Shown: positions 16,019-25,720, numbered from the stretch's first letter. The stretch is DNA of 64,000 nucleotides from Cellulosilyticum lentocellum DSM 5427 (GCF_000178835.2 NC_015275.1:2873001-2937000); one strand, 5' to 3'. A program made the numbers and translations. Notes: generated by a model from the letters alone, not told the origin.

Positions 16019-16735
16019 CTACCCCCTTGATAATACATTCAAAAAGTGTTCTTCCAAGGATGTCTGCTCATTTGCTTTAATATCTGCTAGTGCTACTTCT
16101 TCTAATAACTGCCCGCCTTTAATGCAACCAATGGTATCTGCTATTAACTCAATCTCTGATAAAATGTGGCTTGAGATTAAAATGGTGATTCCCTGTTCTC
16201 TACACAAGAATTTAAGCAACTCTCTGATATCTTTAATACCTATAGGATCAAGGCCATTAACAGGTTCATCTAAAATAAGAAGTTCTGGACGATGAACTAG
16301 TGCTCTAGCAATGCCTAGGCGTTGCCTCATTCCTGCTGAAAACTGACTTACTTTTTCATTTGCCATACCTTGTAAACGTACAAGTTTTAAGGCATTGGCC
16401 ACACTTTCTTCAGCCTCAATTTCCATGTAGCTACATTGGAGTTCTAGGTTCTCTTTTACTGTAAGATGATTATAAAAAATAGGATACTCTATCATATTTC
16501 CTATGCGACGTAACAAACGTGGCTGCATTTCACTAATTTCTTCTCCAAAAAGCTGAATGCTTCCACTATCTGCTTTTACTAAATGTAATAGCATCCTCAT
16601 AAGCGTTGTTTTACCTGCCCCATTAGGCCCTAGAAAACCATATATTTCTCCTTGTTTCACATGAATACTCACATGGTCTATAATTTGTTTGTCTCCTATA
16701 CGCTTACATAAATCATTGGTGGTAATAATCTCCAC
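16019..16735 (-). CDS. ABC transporter ATP-binding protein, BcrA-type (238 aa)
   Basis: All nucleotide-binding motifs are visible: Walker A GPNGAGKTT at 36-44, Q-loop region around 80, signature FSAGMRQRLG at 132-141 (the SAGM variant usual in drug-export ATPases), Walker B LLILDEP at 152-158 and the switch His190 in SSH. The domain is followed by a short C-terminal tail with no accessory domain. It energises the membrane protein encoded immediately downstream. A BcrA-like role in peptide or drug efflux is inferred from similarity of motif variants and operon form. Confidence 0.92.
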   Translation of the reverse strand: MEIITTNDLCKRIGDKQIIDHVSIHVKQGEIYGFLGPNGAGKTTLMRMLLHLVKADSGSIQLFGEEISEMQPRLLRRIGNMIEYPIFYNHLTVKENLELQCSYMEIEAEESVANALKLVRLQGMANEKVSQFSAGMRQRLGIARALVHRPELLILDEPVNGLDPIGIKDIRELLKFLCREQGITILISSHILSEIELIADTIGCIKGGQLLEEVALADIKANEQTSLEEHFLNVLSRG

Positions 16736-16874
16736 TTATTTTCCCCCCTAACTCATTCCTTCTTCAATAAACCTCCTTATATCATATACAAAATATTGAA
16801 ATTATTCAATTTTTTAAAACCACTTTATTAAGTTTATAAATTTTCAAATTAATTTTAAGAAATCATCTTTTTAT

Positions 16875-18266
16875 TTAAAGTTCCTTAATTGCTTTTCTTT
16901 TTATTTCTCCCCATTTATGTCCATTTTTCCTATGCCCTAAAAAGCCTAATAAGCGGTAAAAGCTTAAAATTTGTCGATAACCCATTGTTTCAATTAAAGA
17001 TAAAAGTATGAGTTTACCTATAACTTTTTCATTGTTTTTTTCTTTAAAAGCATACACTTCTAATAATAGTGCTGCTATAGACACAAAAGCATTAGCAACT
17101 AATAAAAAAACATACAGTTTTAACACATAAATGGTATCAACTAAACCTAATACGCTTAATACCACTAAAGAAACGATACCAAAGATTTCTATAAGGGGCG
17201 AAATAAGTTCAAATAAAATGTAATAAAGCTTTGCTCCAAACCAACGCCAACTTAAAAACAGCTGTGGATGGGAAAATAAACTTTGTATCAAGCCCTTTTG
17301 CCACCTCTTTCGTTGAGTTCCTAAACCTCTTATGGTATCTGGCGCTTGTGTGTAGCAGGTAGCATCTACTACTTGTTTGATTACGTATGGCCTATTTTCT
17401 TTTAGAAAATGGCTATGGAGCCTCATGACTAGCTCCATATCTTCACCTATAGTCTTTGTTTTATACCCACCCACTTCAATAACGGCTGATTTTTGAAAAG
17501 CACCAAATGCCCCTGAAATAATGAGATTCATATTCATAAAGTCCCATCCTATACGACTTGTTAAAAAAGCTCTTTTGTACTCTAGCATTTGAAAACCAAC
17601 TAATAAGTTCTTTGGTTTCTGCTTAGCTACGATTTCTCCTTCTTTAAAAGTAACATCATTAGCAATCTTAATATTGCCACCTACTGCTAATGTTTGTTTG
17701 TTTTCAATAAACGGTACTATGAGTTCTTTTAAAGCATCTTTTTGTAAAATACAATCTGCATCAATACCTACAAATATATCATACTGAGCATAGTTAATCC
17801 CTGCATTTAAGCAATCTGCTTTTCCCCCATTTTCTTTATGAATTAAAATGAGGTTAACACCTTCTTGCTCACTTCCATAAACTTCAATAACAGGCTGTGT
17901 TTCTATAGCTTTTAAAGTAGGTTTAAAAATTTTTTTCATCTGAAAAGCTTCAACTAACACCCTTAAGGTATCGTCTGTAGATCCATCATCTACTATAATA
18001 ATTTCATACTGCTGATAGGTTGATGCTAATAGTGAACGTATAGTTGATGTAATTGTAATAGCTTCATTATAAGCAGGTACAATAATAGAAACTGGTATGT
18101 TTTCTCCCTTTTCTACAACCAATACTTGTTTAAAGGCTTTGTAATGTCTATACTTTTTAAAATGATAATAGGCCATAATGGTAAATAAACCGGCTATTCC
18201 TACACTACAAAGTGTATAAACTAATACAACACCTGTTAATACTTCTTTTAAACCTTCTAATTCCAT
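16875..18266 (-). CDS. Membrane glycosyltransferase family 2, processive polysaccharide synthase type (463 aa)
   Basis: This looks like an inverting, membrane-bound synthase of the PgaC/IcaA/hyaluronan-synthase group. One membrane helix (about 12-34) precedes the GT2 domain. Catalytic signatures are DDGS (93-96), DAD (169-171), GED (274-276) and QRKRW (318-322), the last marking processive enzymes that extrude the chain. Three or four C-terminal membrane helices (about 340-440) would build the channel. It is last of a three-gene operon with a HEAT-repeat membrane protein and an anchored glycoside hydrolase, a combination suggesting synthesis, assembly and trimming of an exopolysaccharide. The sugar donor cannot be read. 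Confidence 0.9.
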   Translation of the reverse strand: MELEGLKEVLTGVVLVYTLCSVGIAGLFTIMAYYHFKKYRHYKAFKQVLVVEKGENIPVSIIVPAYNEAITITSTIRSLLASTYQQYEIIIVDDGSTDDTLRVLVEAFQMKKIFKPTLKAIETQPVIEVYGSEQEGVNLILIHKENGGKADCLNAGINYAQYDIFVGIDADCILQKDALKELIVPFIENKQTLAVGGNIKIANDVTFKEGEIVAKQKPKNLLVGFQMLEYKRAFLTSRIGWDFMNMNLIISGAFGAFQKSAVIEVGGYKTKTIGEDMELVMRLHSHFLKENRPYVIKQVVDATCYTQAPDTIRGLGTQRKRWQKGLIQSLFSHPQLFLSWRWFGAKLYYILFELISPLIEIFGIVSLVVLSVLGLVDTIYVLKLYVFLLVANAFVSIAALLLEVYAFKEKNNEKVIGKLILLSLIETMGYRQILSFYRLLGFLGHRKNGHKWGEIKRKAIKEL

Positions 18267-18274
18267 AACGCCTC

Positions 18275-19396
18275 CTAACTTATTTGTTCTAATAAAAATT
18301 GACGGTAGCGCTCTAATTCTTCTTCAGATTTTCTCGTTTCTTCCGTCATGATATAAGCTTTTAATTGCGCTTCATCTATCAATACCGCTTCTAATAAGTT
18401 CTGAATGGTGACTTGGTGTTCTTTAATCAAGCTTTGCTTTTGATTCATCCTGTAATAAAAGCTTTTAGCTGCACTTTCTCTTACTTTATAAGAAGGGTCG
18501 TCTATAGCTTTTTTCAAAGCTAACATACTTTTTGAATCTTGATAATATTTCAAAGCTTTAGCACTTAACCTTCTTATTGCTTCATGCTCATGAGCTAAAT
18601 GAGCTATTAAATGATCTTCTGCAGACTTAGAGATCACTTTTTCAAAGTAAAGAATGCATAAGCATTTAAGCTGGATAGTACTGCTATTACTCACTAGGTA
18701 CATTTCTACTAACCTAGCCACTGCTGCTTCTTCTTTTAAAGTAAAATAAGCAATCATAATAGGGGACAATTGCTTATCTTGATTTTCTAGCTGTAATATC
18801 ATTTCTTTAGTAAATGCTACGTTTTCTCCTCTATAATTTAATAAACATTCAATGAGAATCTTATCATCCATAGTGGGTTCTTCAATTTTTAATTGTTTAA
18901 TCCCTTTTAGTAAAGCTTCAGTAGCACCTATAGCTGCTAAAGCTTTTAAACGACTGATACGAATATAAAGAGAATCGTCATAAGCTAAAGATTCTATATA
19001 AACTTGGTCTTCAAAGCTTCCAAACTTTTCTATGCACTGTAATTTAAAAAGCTTATTAAATTCTTTATTGGAACTACTTCTTATAAAAGGAGCTACAATC
19101 TCACTTTGTCGAATCCATACAACATTATCTTGGTTTTCCTCTACCTTATCCAATAAATAAGTCAGCAAGGCAAGCTTATGCTCCCTTTTTTTTAGCTTTT
19201 GACTGCTTTGCTTTATTTTTTTATTAGTACATCTACCTGTTTGTTTAAACGCATATAAATCTTTTTCTATTGAGTCTTCTAAATATTTTATTCTCTTATA
19301 AAAGCTGCTACCCTGCTTATAACTCAAATGTACATATCCGTATACGCCTATCGCAACCAAAACAAGTATAAGCCCCATATAATAAACGGCTGTCAT
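18275..19396 (-). CDS. Membrane-anchored HEAT-repeat protein (373 aa)
   Basis: A single N-terminal membrane helix (MGLILVLVAIGVYGYVHL) is followed by a basic stretch. Then come tandem alpha-alpha repeats from about residue 100 on: LYIRISRLKALAAIG, EAIRRLSAKALKYY and YKVRESAAKSFYYRM are typical HEAT repeat helices. No catalytic residues are evident. The stop is eight bases before the glycosyltransferase start and the gene follows the hydrolase by 31 bases, so it is co-transcribed. HEAT scaffolds bind proteins, so it may organise the synthase complex at the inner face of the membrane; that is inference from position. Confidence 0.85.
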   Translation of the reverse strand: MTAVYYMGLILVLVAIGVYGYVHLSYKQGSSFYKRIKYLEDSIEKDLYAFKQTGRCTNKKIKQSSQKLKKREHKLALLTYLLDKVEENQDNVVWIRQSEIVAPFIRSSSNKEFNKLFKLQCIEKFGSFEDQVYIESLAYDDSLYIRISRLKALAAIGATEALLKGIKQLKIEEPTMDDKILIECLLNYRGENVAFTKEMILQLENQDKQLSPIMIAYFTLKEEAAVARLVEMYLVSNSSTIQLKCLCILYFEKVISKSAEDHLIAHLAHEHEAIRRLSAKALKYYQDSKSMLALKKAIDDPSYKVRESAAKSFYYRMNQKQSLIKEHQVTIQNLLEAVLIDEAQLKAYIMTEETRKSEEELERYRQFLLEQIS

Positions 19397-19427
19397 ATTT
19401 TCTCACCCTCCTTACTATTTATTAGCT

Positions 19428-21536
19428 TTAAGAAATAGTTGCAAAAGATTTTTTTATTGTCTCATAAGATTTTTTTAGTCGCTCATGATAAACTGGCAAA
19501 TCCCACCCTTCCCAACGATAAGGTAGCATGGGTAGCTGGCTTCTCATCTTACCTTCTTCTATAACGGAAATACCTACTTTCATTTCTTCTACTGTTATAT
19601 GATTGATTTCATCTGTCTGATAAAAATCATCAATGACTTGATGCTTTCCTGGATTAGAAATTTGGAGCATCAGCCATGGAATTCTCATTTCAATTTCATC
19701 TCCTACGACTATAAAATCTGCCAAAGAATCATATTGCTCTGAATCAGGATTGGTATTTCCTGCTCGCAACTTACCAACCTCCACTTTTTTTAGAGGTATC
19801 GTTTCTCCTGTCAATGGAAACATGGATTCTCCCAGTACAACTTGACTAAAAACGTTAAAATGCTGACTTGTCGCTTCTGGTTTTTCAGGTTTTTCATTTA
19901 AGTAAGCAGATGCATCATAATAGTCTTGCACCAATAAACTAGCTTCCTCATTACCTGTTAGTTTAATGATAAAATCAGTACCTTCGTTAAAGGTGACTTC
20001 ATAGCCTTCTAATCCATAAGCACCTGAACGTGGTGTGATATCAATAGGAATAAGTAGTTCTTCTTTTGATAAATCCAATTGATCTTTATGAATCCTTAAG
20101 TAAACAAAAGCTGCATCACTTCTCATATATAAAGATAGGTCCTCTGCTCTTCCTACCAAATCCTTCTTATCCCAATCATTTACCTTCCCATCTAAAAAAA
20201 CGCCCTCCCCTTCTTTTCCTGGTTCAAAACTTAAAAGTCCAAAACATTGTTCATTAGTTAGGCGATCATGCCAGTAAGCTCTATTATCTGCTTCATCTAA
20301 ATCCATGGTATTCCATGTTCTTTTAAACCACTCATCTTGCCATGAAAAAATAATAGCACCAGCATAATCTTCCTCATAGATATCTTGTAACATAGAAGCA
20401 TTCATCTCCCCTTGTTCCTTTTCACTCACCAGCCCTTGATTAAAACCACGATGAGTATCTATATGAGTAATTCCTCTAGATGTAGGTACCCCAAACTCTG
20501 AAACAATGACTGGTCCTGTATGGTGAGCTTTTAACTGCTTTAAATACATTCTATAACTATTTACCTGTGCATCTTCCTTGGCAGGTGTAATATATTGAGG
20601 ATCATAGTTTAAGAAATCTGGATAGTATGGATAAATATGATAGCTATTAAATAGTCCACTTTTAAAAGTATCCTGACTTTTAATTGTTTCTGTATCTATG
20701 GTAACGATACGATTGGCTTCGTCAATATCATTAGCTTGGTCAAATGGATCCGTGGTTAACCAATTAGTAATAGCTACTGGTTTTTGCATTTGATAGGTTC
20801 TTGTTTCATAAGCAATGGTATGCTCTAGCATCTGGGCAAAAAATAACTCTGTAGGTCTTGCTTCTTGTGTATAAATATATTCGCCTGTAAAGTCTCCTTT
20901 ACCCTCATGTAACTGATTAGTTGCTTCCACAAAATAAGGATCCCATTCAATTCCTAAAATATAACCTACTACATAAGGTGAAACATCTTGGTTATAAGTG
21001 CCATAACCCCTTCCCTTTTTAGCTTCTATCTCTGCATTCCCATGTAGTACATCAATAATGTTACTCACTTCTTGCTTAAAGCTTTCCATAAGTTCTTCAT
21101 CAAAAGCATCCATCTTTTCCTGCATTAACTCTTCATCTATCCAGACACCTTGTAATAAGTAAAGTGGTTCTTTTGCCTTACGGTTATACGCTGCTAGGGC
21201 CTCATAAAAAGCTGGCATTTGAAGGGTATACACACGGATCACATTAGCATTCATTTCTTGAATTTGACGAAACCACTTTAAATACTCTTTTTTAGTAACT
21301 CCAAATTCACCAGGATAATAACCTGGTTTTGTTGTTCCTAAATTAACACCTTTTAGAAACAGCTTTTCCCAATTATCCCCTTTAGAAATTTCCAAGTAAT
21401 CTCCATTTGCTCTTGCTACCTGACTAACACCCTCTTCTTTATTTAATAAAGGACGTCTTTCTTGTCTCATAATTACTTCTCCTATAAGCCATACTGTGCA
21501 TAAAAGCACAATCCCTATTGTTACATACTTCTTCAT
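19428..21536 (-). CDS. Membrane-anchored glycoside hydrolase, clan GH-A-like TIM barrel (702 aa)
   Basis: An N-terminal membrane segment (residues 5-21) without a convincing cleavage site places the protein outside the cell but anchored. Residues 45-400 resemble a (beta/alpha)8 barrel of clan A: NVIRVYTLQMPAF near strand 2, candidate acid/base Glu197 in GIEWDP and candidate nucleophile Glu347 in VSEFGVP, followed by IIFSWQDEW. The C-terminal 300 residues form beta-rich domains with a DOMON/carbohydrate-binding look (VFLDGKVNDWDKKDL). I cannot assign a GH family number. It is the first gene of the exopolysaccharide-like operon and may trim or cut the polymer made by the GT2 enzyme. A TATAAT lies about 35 bases upstream. 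Confidence 0.78.
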   Translation of the reverse strand: MKKYVTIGIVLLCTVWLIGEVIMRQERRPLLNKEEGVSQVARANGDYLEISKGDNWEKLFLKGVNLGTTKPGYYPGEFGVTKKEYLKWFRQIQEMNANVIRVYTLQMPAFYEALAAYNRKAKEPLYLLQGVWIDEELMQEKMDAFDEELMESFKQEVSNIIDVLHGNAEIEAKKGRGYGTYNQDVSPYVVGYILGIEWDPYFVEATNQLHEGKGDFTGEYIYTQEARPTELFFAQMLEHTIAYETRTYQMQKPVAITNWLTTDPFDQANDIDEANRIVTIDTETIKSQDTFKSGLFNSYHIYPYYPDFLNYDPQYITPAKEDAQVNSYRMYLKQLKAHHTGPVIVSEFGVPTSRGITHIDTHRGFNQGLVSEKEQGEMNASMLQDIYEEDYAGAIIFSWQDEWFKRTWNTMDLDEADNRAYWHDRLTNEQCFGLLSFEPGKEGEGVFLDGKVNDWDKKDLVGRAEDLSLYMRSDAAFVYLRIHKDQLDLSKEELLIPIDITPRSGAYGLEGYEVTFNEGTDFIIKLTGNEEASLLVQDYYDASAYLNEKPEKPEATSQHFNVFSQVVLGESMFPLTGETIPLKKVEVGKLRAGNTNPDSEQYDSLADFIVVGDEIEMRIPWLMLQISNPGKHQVIDDFYQTDEINHITVEEMKVGISVIEEGKMRSQLPMLPYRWEGWDLPVYHERLKKSYETIKKSFATIS

Positions 21537-22045
21537 TTTTACTCTCCTTTTGTGCTCCTAACGACTCATTATAACAAACTCTTGTTTGAAATAGGATGTA
21601 AAATAAAAAGAATTAAAACTTCGATTTTTCAAGCATTCGTAGCCCTTAAACGAATAAATTAACGTACTATTTTTACTTTAATGTTATTTGATATTTTAAC
21701 TTAGTTTATATTTATATTTTACTTATGATAGATTTTGTTCATTATGATATTTTTATAATACTTTATCCTAATCTCCCTAGAAATCATATTTATTTTGAGT
21801 ATTTTAGCAAGTACTTGTGTTACTTTTTCTAAATCCTTTCAAATAATAACTATAAAGATATATAGTATATTACACCATTTAATATAATGACTATTTTATA
21901 AATATGTATATTTCACTCTTCACTGACTTAACTATAAATACCAATTTTCTCTCTCATCATTATCCTACGTCCTATCTATATAATTATATTTCATTTTGGA
22001 AACCTTAACATGTAAAACGATGGACTACATGGAGGTGCTTTCCCA
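21537..22045. other. Long AT-rich intergenic stretch
   Basis: About 500 bases with no supported gene. The first 60 contain the promoter side of the polysaccharide operon (a minus-strand TATAAT, and the small inverted repeat CAAAC-TCTT-GTTTG beside it). The rest is extremely AT-rich and carries scattered stops in all frames. A GGAGGTG ribosome-binding site at 22031-22037 belongs to the broken gene that follows. Confidence 0.5.
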
Positions 22046-22213
22046 GTGAAACATTATCATGGTAGTTATAAAAAACATTTTTATTTTGAAGGCTGGTATT
22101 CTAAACATCAGGGTGAGAATCATACTTTAGCCATGATTCCTGGTGTTCAATTTGATCAATTTGGTAGTCATTCGGCCTTTATCCAAGTGATTACATTCTT
22201 ATTTAGGTGTTAA
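22046..22213 (+). pseudogene. Truncated tocopherol-cyclase-like gene (N-terminal 55 codons)
   Basis: GTG 22046, nine bases after GGAGGTG, opens a 55-codon frame whose product contains KHYHGSYKKHFYFEGWYSKH and later AMIPGVQFDQFG and SAFIQVIT. That is the N-terminus of clostridial proteins in the tocopherol cyclase family, which are normally about 300 aa. The frame stops at 22211-22213 and I find no continuation in the next 100 bases in any plus frame, so the gene is truncated rather than merely frameshifted. It lies in an otherwise non-coding 850-base gap. The family assignment is from memory of the FEGWY motif and should be checked. Confidence 0.6.
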
Positions 22214-22300
22214 GGTAACAACCTACTCTAAGACTGCTCTTACCTTAGTGCAATCCCCTACCCTCCAAGTCTTTTTTTAAAACAGTCATTCTAAACCATT

Positions 22301-22321
22301 AAAAGCCCCTAATATAGGGGC
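22301..22321 (-). terminator. Terminator of the five-gene ABC/adaptor operon
   Basis: GCCCCTA (22305-22311) and TAGGGGC (22315-22321) form a tight GC-rich hairpin with a 3-base loop. On the minus strand it is followed by TTTTAATGG. It lies 64 bases past the stop of the last gene. Confidence 0.75.
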
Positions 22322-22384
22322 CTTGAGATGAATAATCCATGAAAGTCCTGTGGCTATAGTTAACTATCATTTCTTTATGGATAA

Positions 22385-23509
22385 TCAGCTTATTTTTGAT
22401 TTAGAAAGCACTAAAGCCAGTTTTGAAATGGTATTAGGCAATGAATTCACTTGAAATACAAGCCATTTACACATAGGAAAGCTTAGTATGATTTGCAGTA
22501 GACTGATTAACTTAGCACCTTGCTTGATTTGCCAATAAATAGGTTCAAATAATGTTAAACTTATTCGCATGAAACGATGATAGGTTACAAGTTGTTCTTT
22601 AAAATGTTTTATATAATAACTGATTTCAAAAAGGTTATAAGGTGGTAAAGCTTCACTAGGCAGATATACCCCTCTTAAAAAAAAGAATCGAGTTATTAGA
22701 ATGAGTATTAAATAGCTGACAATGTGGATGCCTTTCTGCCTTACGTTTAAATGAAGATGCAATAAACATCTATAGCTTGCCATGAAGCAATACAATATTA
22801 ATATAACTCCAGCAACACTTGTAGCTGCTACTTTTAAGCTTCTTAGAGAAGCTTTTACATCCTCTCCATGCAGTATTTCACTATTCTCCTCGGTTAATCC
22901 TAGCGTTAAAAGTGCCTTTTCTTCAATGATCTCACCTGCTACTTGACTTGGTAAAATAACAGCCTTTATCGGTGCCTTTTTTCCTAAGGTACTTGTTGCA
23001 GGAAAATAAATGACATCCTCTCCTAAGTCAAACCAATAATCCCAAAAGTACCTGTACTTACGATACACACCCACAATCTGATAGACCATACCTTCTATTT
23101 CACATACATTTCCCGTCACTTGTATGGAGCCAAAATACTGCTTTGCAACTTCATCACTAAGTAATATCACATTTCGTCCTTCTCTATCAGCTGCTGCCCC
23201 CCAGAAGGCACCATCTACTATCTGAATAGGTTCCATCATAGGAAGATTGCTGGTAGTCCCTCTTCCAACAAGCTCTCTCTCCTTTTTAACCTTTAATGTC
23301 ACTGACTGCTCATTTAATACAACTGGCTGAAGCTTTTTATAGCTATCGCTTTCACAAAAGCTTGTTACTTCCAGCTTTTCTTTTGGGTAAATTTCTATTC
23401 TTCCCTCAGTATAAACTTGGGGTAAGCTTTCAATAAGACCTATTTTCAAACATTGTAAACCAATAAATAGTAACAAACAAAGAAGGCCCCTCTTTTTTAT
23501 AGTCTTCAT
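22385..23509 (-). CDS. MacB-like membrane protein with an extracytoplasmic core domain (374 aa)
   Basis: One N-terminal membrane helix (about 8-26) leads into an extracytoplasmic domain of roughly 190 residues that resembles the MacB periplasmic core: GAFWGAAADREGRNVILLSD, then AKQYFGS, CEIEGMVYQIVGVY and VIYFPATS. Further membrane helices follow near 228-246 and 260-280. The C-terminus is poorly defined and lacks a full FtsX permease. ATG overlaps the end of the adaptor gene by four bases (23506-23509), so the two are translationally coupled. MacB-type proteins work with HlyD/MacA adaptors, which fits the gene next door, but no matching ATPase is encoded in the operon. Confidence 0.7.
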   Translation of the reverse strand: MKTIKKRGLLCLLLFIGLQCLKIGLIESLPQVYTEGRIEIYPKEKLEVTSFCESDSYKKLQPVVLNEQSVTLKVKKERELVGRGTTSNLPMMEPIQIVDGAFWGAAADREGRNVILLSDEVAKQYFGSIQVTGNVCEIEGMVYQIVGVYRKYRYFWDYWFDLGEDVIYFPATSTLGKKAPIKAVILPSQVAGEIIEEKALLTLGLTEENSEILHGEDVKASLRSLKVAATSVAGVILILYCFMASYRCLLHLHLNVRQKGIHIVSYLILILITRFFFLRGVYLPSEALPPYNLFEISYYIKHFKEQLVTYHRFMRISLTLFEPIYWQIKQGAKLISLLQIILSFPMCKWLVFQVNSLPNTISKLALVLSKSKIS

Positions 23510-24873
23510 TTAAGTGCTACCTCCTGCCCATCTTTTAAATCTCCTAAATGGGAAGTAATGATCCTTTGGTTTTGATCTATCTGAGCTGATATAGCTACTT
23601 TGTAGTCTCCTTCCTCTAAAATCGTCACAGGTACTTCTCTTACTTTATAAACCTTTCTACCAATCCCTTCACTTTCCTCTACTACTAATACATAAGCATT
23701 AGTATACACCTTTTTAATGGCACTTTGATCCACAATCATCTGATACTCACTAGAACGGTTGGTTATTTCTACACTCACTGTCTTATAAGTAGTAGGCTCT
23801 AACTGCATTTGTTTTAAAAGCTGCTCCTCAACTTCTGCAGTCATTACATATTGTCCATTTTCTTCTTTAAACTTTTTCTTATTAATACTAGCTTCGTAAC
23901 GCATTTGATTAAAAGTAAAACTTACTCTTTGTCCCATTTGTATTTTATTAGCTGTTTCTTCAGATACTTCAAAGCTTAAACCATAGTTAAGTGCTTTAGG
24001 AATAACAACTAAAAGCTGCTCCCCAGTTTGAACATACGCTCCCTTTGCTACATTTAAGCGATAAACATATCCTTCCATAGGACTTACTAATGTTTCACTT
24101 AAAGAAGACTGATTGATTAGTTGTTGTTTTTGCTTGTTTAAAAATTGCTCTTCTTTTAAATCCTCAAGGCTAAGTGTCACTTCAGCAAGCTGATTTTGTA
24201 TATCTTGCATACTTTGCTTTAACGCTGTTTCTATAGCTTTTGCCTCATCTACTAAGCTTCTTTCTAAAGTAGCTAACTTATTTTTTTCTGCTTCATAGCT
24301 ACTGATTGCTATAAGACCTTCTTTATGTAGCTCCTCATTCACCTGAACTAATTTTCTTTGCTCTTTAATCTGCTCTTTTAAGTCTATTAACTTGCTACTC
24401 GTTTCGTACTGTTCTAGTTCTTTTTGCTTAATCTCATAGCTAATTTCTAGTTGGGCCACTTCCTCTTCTTTACTTGCGATCTGCCTTGCTAATCTTTCAT
24501 ATGCAATTGTAAGTTCTGTTTCTTGGAAGGCTTTATTACTAGCTTCAGTCTCATAATCGCCTTTTTGTACAGTACAAAGAGCTTCTCCCTTTTCTACAAA
24601 TTCCCCTTCTTGTTTAAAAACTTCTATAACTTGACCACTTATAGAAGGTACCAATATAGCTTGCTGACTTTTTAAACTTTCTTCATTTAAGCCTATTTTA
24701 CCAGTCGCTAAATACTTCACTTCTACAACGCCGCTTTTAACTTGAGCAGTACTTACTACAGGTAATAGATACTCATAAATGCTTCTCGAAATAAATGTAC
24801 ATCCTATTAGTACTGCTAAAAATAGCAGGATTACTTGAATTAGTTTTTGCTTAAGGGATTGTGTTTTCTCCAT
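23506..24873 (-). CDS. HlyD/MacA-type membrane-fusion (efflux adaptor) protein (455 aa)
   Basis: An N-terminal membrane anchor (about 14-32) is followed by a split biotinyl-lipoyl domain (PSISGQVIEVFKQEGEFVEK, then its second half near SPMEGYVYRLNVAKGAYVQT). A long coiled-coil hairpin spans about 120-245, rich in Glu, Lys and Gln. Beta-barrel domains end with KEVPV-like strands and DLKDGQEV. In Gram-positive bacteria such adaptors assist MacB-like exporters or act in signalling complexes. The gene starts 10 bases downstream of a sugar-type ABC permease, an unusual neighbour. Confidence 0.87.
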   Translation of the reverse strand: MEKTQSLKQKLIQVILLFLAVLIGCTFISRSIYEYLLPVVSTAQVKSGVVEVKYLATGKIGLNEESLKSQQAILVPSISGQVIEVFKQEGEFVEKGEALCTVQKGDYETEASNKAFQETELTIAYERLARQIASKEEEVAQLEISYEIKQKELEQYETSSKLIDLKEQIKEQRKLVQVNEELHKEGLIAISSYEAEKNKLATLERSLVDEAKAIETALKQSMQDIQNQLAEVTLSLEDLKEEQFLNKQKQQLINQSSLSETLVSPMEGYVYRLNVAKGAYVQTGEQLLVVIPKALNYGLSFEVSEETANKIQMGQRVSFTFNQMRYEASINKKKFKEENGQYVMTAEVEEQLLKQMQLEPTTYKTVSVEITNRSSEYQMIVDQSAIKKVYTNAYVLVVEESEGIGRKVYKVREVPVTILEEGDYKVAISAQIDQNQRIITSHLGDLKDGQEVALK

Positions 24874-24883
24874 GACTTTCTCC

Positions 24884-25720
24884 TTACTTTAAACTAGATA
24901 TTTTTAAACCGTCTGACAAATCATCTTGGGCATAAATAACTAATAAGAGTGGCAAAACCATATATAAAACACTACATGCAAAACCAATATGTATATTTGA
25001 CATTGCTAGACTGGATAAATACACAGACAAGGGTAGTTTTTCTCTAGTGCTTATAAAAATCAAAGGCTGCTCTACCATACTCCAATAATCTATAAATAAT
25101 AAAACTGCTGCTGCAACAATAACTGGTTTACACATAGGTACCAAAATATAACTTAGCACTTGCCTATCATTAGCACCTAATAAACGTCCTTCTTCTATAA
25201 AACTAGCATCTATACCTTCCATAAATTGCTTTAAGAAAAAAACACCAAAGGTTCCAAATGCCCCTGGTAAAATTAAAGCCTTATAACTATCTAAGAACTG
25301 AAGCTTACTTAAGATCATATAGTTAGGTACCAATGTTACTTGAAAAGGCATGAGCATCATAATAATATAAATGAAAAATAAAGTTTCTGAACCCCAGAAC
25401 TTTAACTTACTAAAACCAAAAGCTGCTAATATACTTAGTAACAGCTGCAAGATAACAATGGGCACAACAACTCTGAGTGTATTCCAAAAATAAACTAAAT
25501 ACTGAGGTGTTCGAAATAAAAGGCGATAATACTGGTCTAAATTGATATAGAAGGGCTTTGGAAATGTTCTTTCCCATAAGCCCATAGGTTGACTATAAAT
25601 CGCCTTAATAAGTGCTTCACCTTTTAAAGAGTGAGAAAATAAATAGTATACTGGAAATAAAATGCTCACTATTAGTAGTCCCATACCTACATAAGTCATT
25701 CCTTGTTTTAACTTCTTCAT
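24884..25720 (-). CDS. ABC transporter permease, MalG/carbohydrate type (278 aa)
   Basis: Six membrane helices and the cytoplasmic EAA loop, here EEGRLLGANDRQVLSYILVP, mark this as a MalG-like inner-membrane subunit. The N-terminal region LLIVSILFPVYYLFSHSLKG and the stretch LMPFQVTLVPNYMILSKL are also typical. It pairs with the MalF-like permease encoded ten bases upstream and with the large binding lipoprotein at the head of the operon. A shared MsmX/UgpC-type ATPase encoded elsewhere must energise the pair. The substrate is not evident. Confidence 0.92.
   Translation of the reverse strand: MKKLKQGMTYVGMGLLIVSILFPVYYLFSHSLKGEALIKAIYSQPMGLWERTFPKPFYINLDQYYRLLFRTPQYLVYFWNTLRVVVPIVILQLLLSILAAFGFSKLKFWGSETLFFIYIIMMLMPFQVTLVPNYMILSKLQFLDSYKALILPGAFGTFGVFFLKQFMEGIDASFIEEGRLLGANDRQVLSYILVPMCKPVIVAAAVLLFIDYWSMVEQPLIFISTREKLPLSVYLSSLAMSNIHIGFACSVLYMVLPLLLVIYAQDDLSDGLKISSLK

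Noticed and set aside
22335-22454. Plus-strand frame of about 40 codons (SPVAIVNYHFFMDNQ...) after the tocopherol-cyclase remnant
   Set aside because: It has no start codon, does not match the missing part of that family, and its second half is antisense to the real minus-strand gene at 22385-23509.
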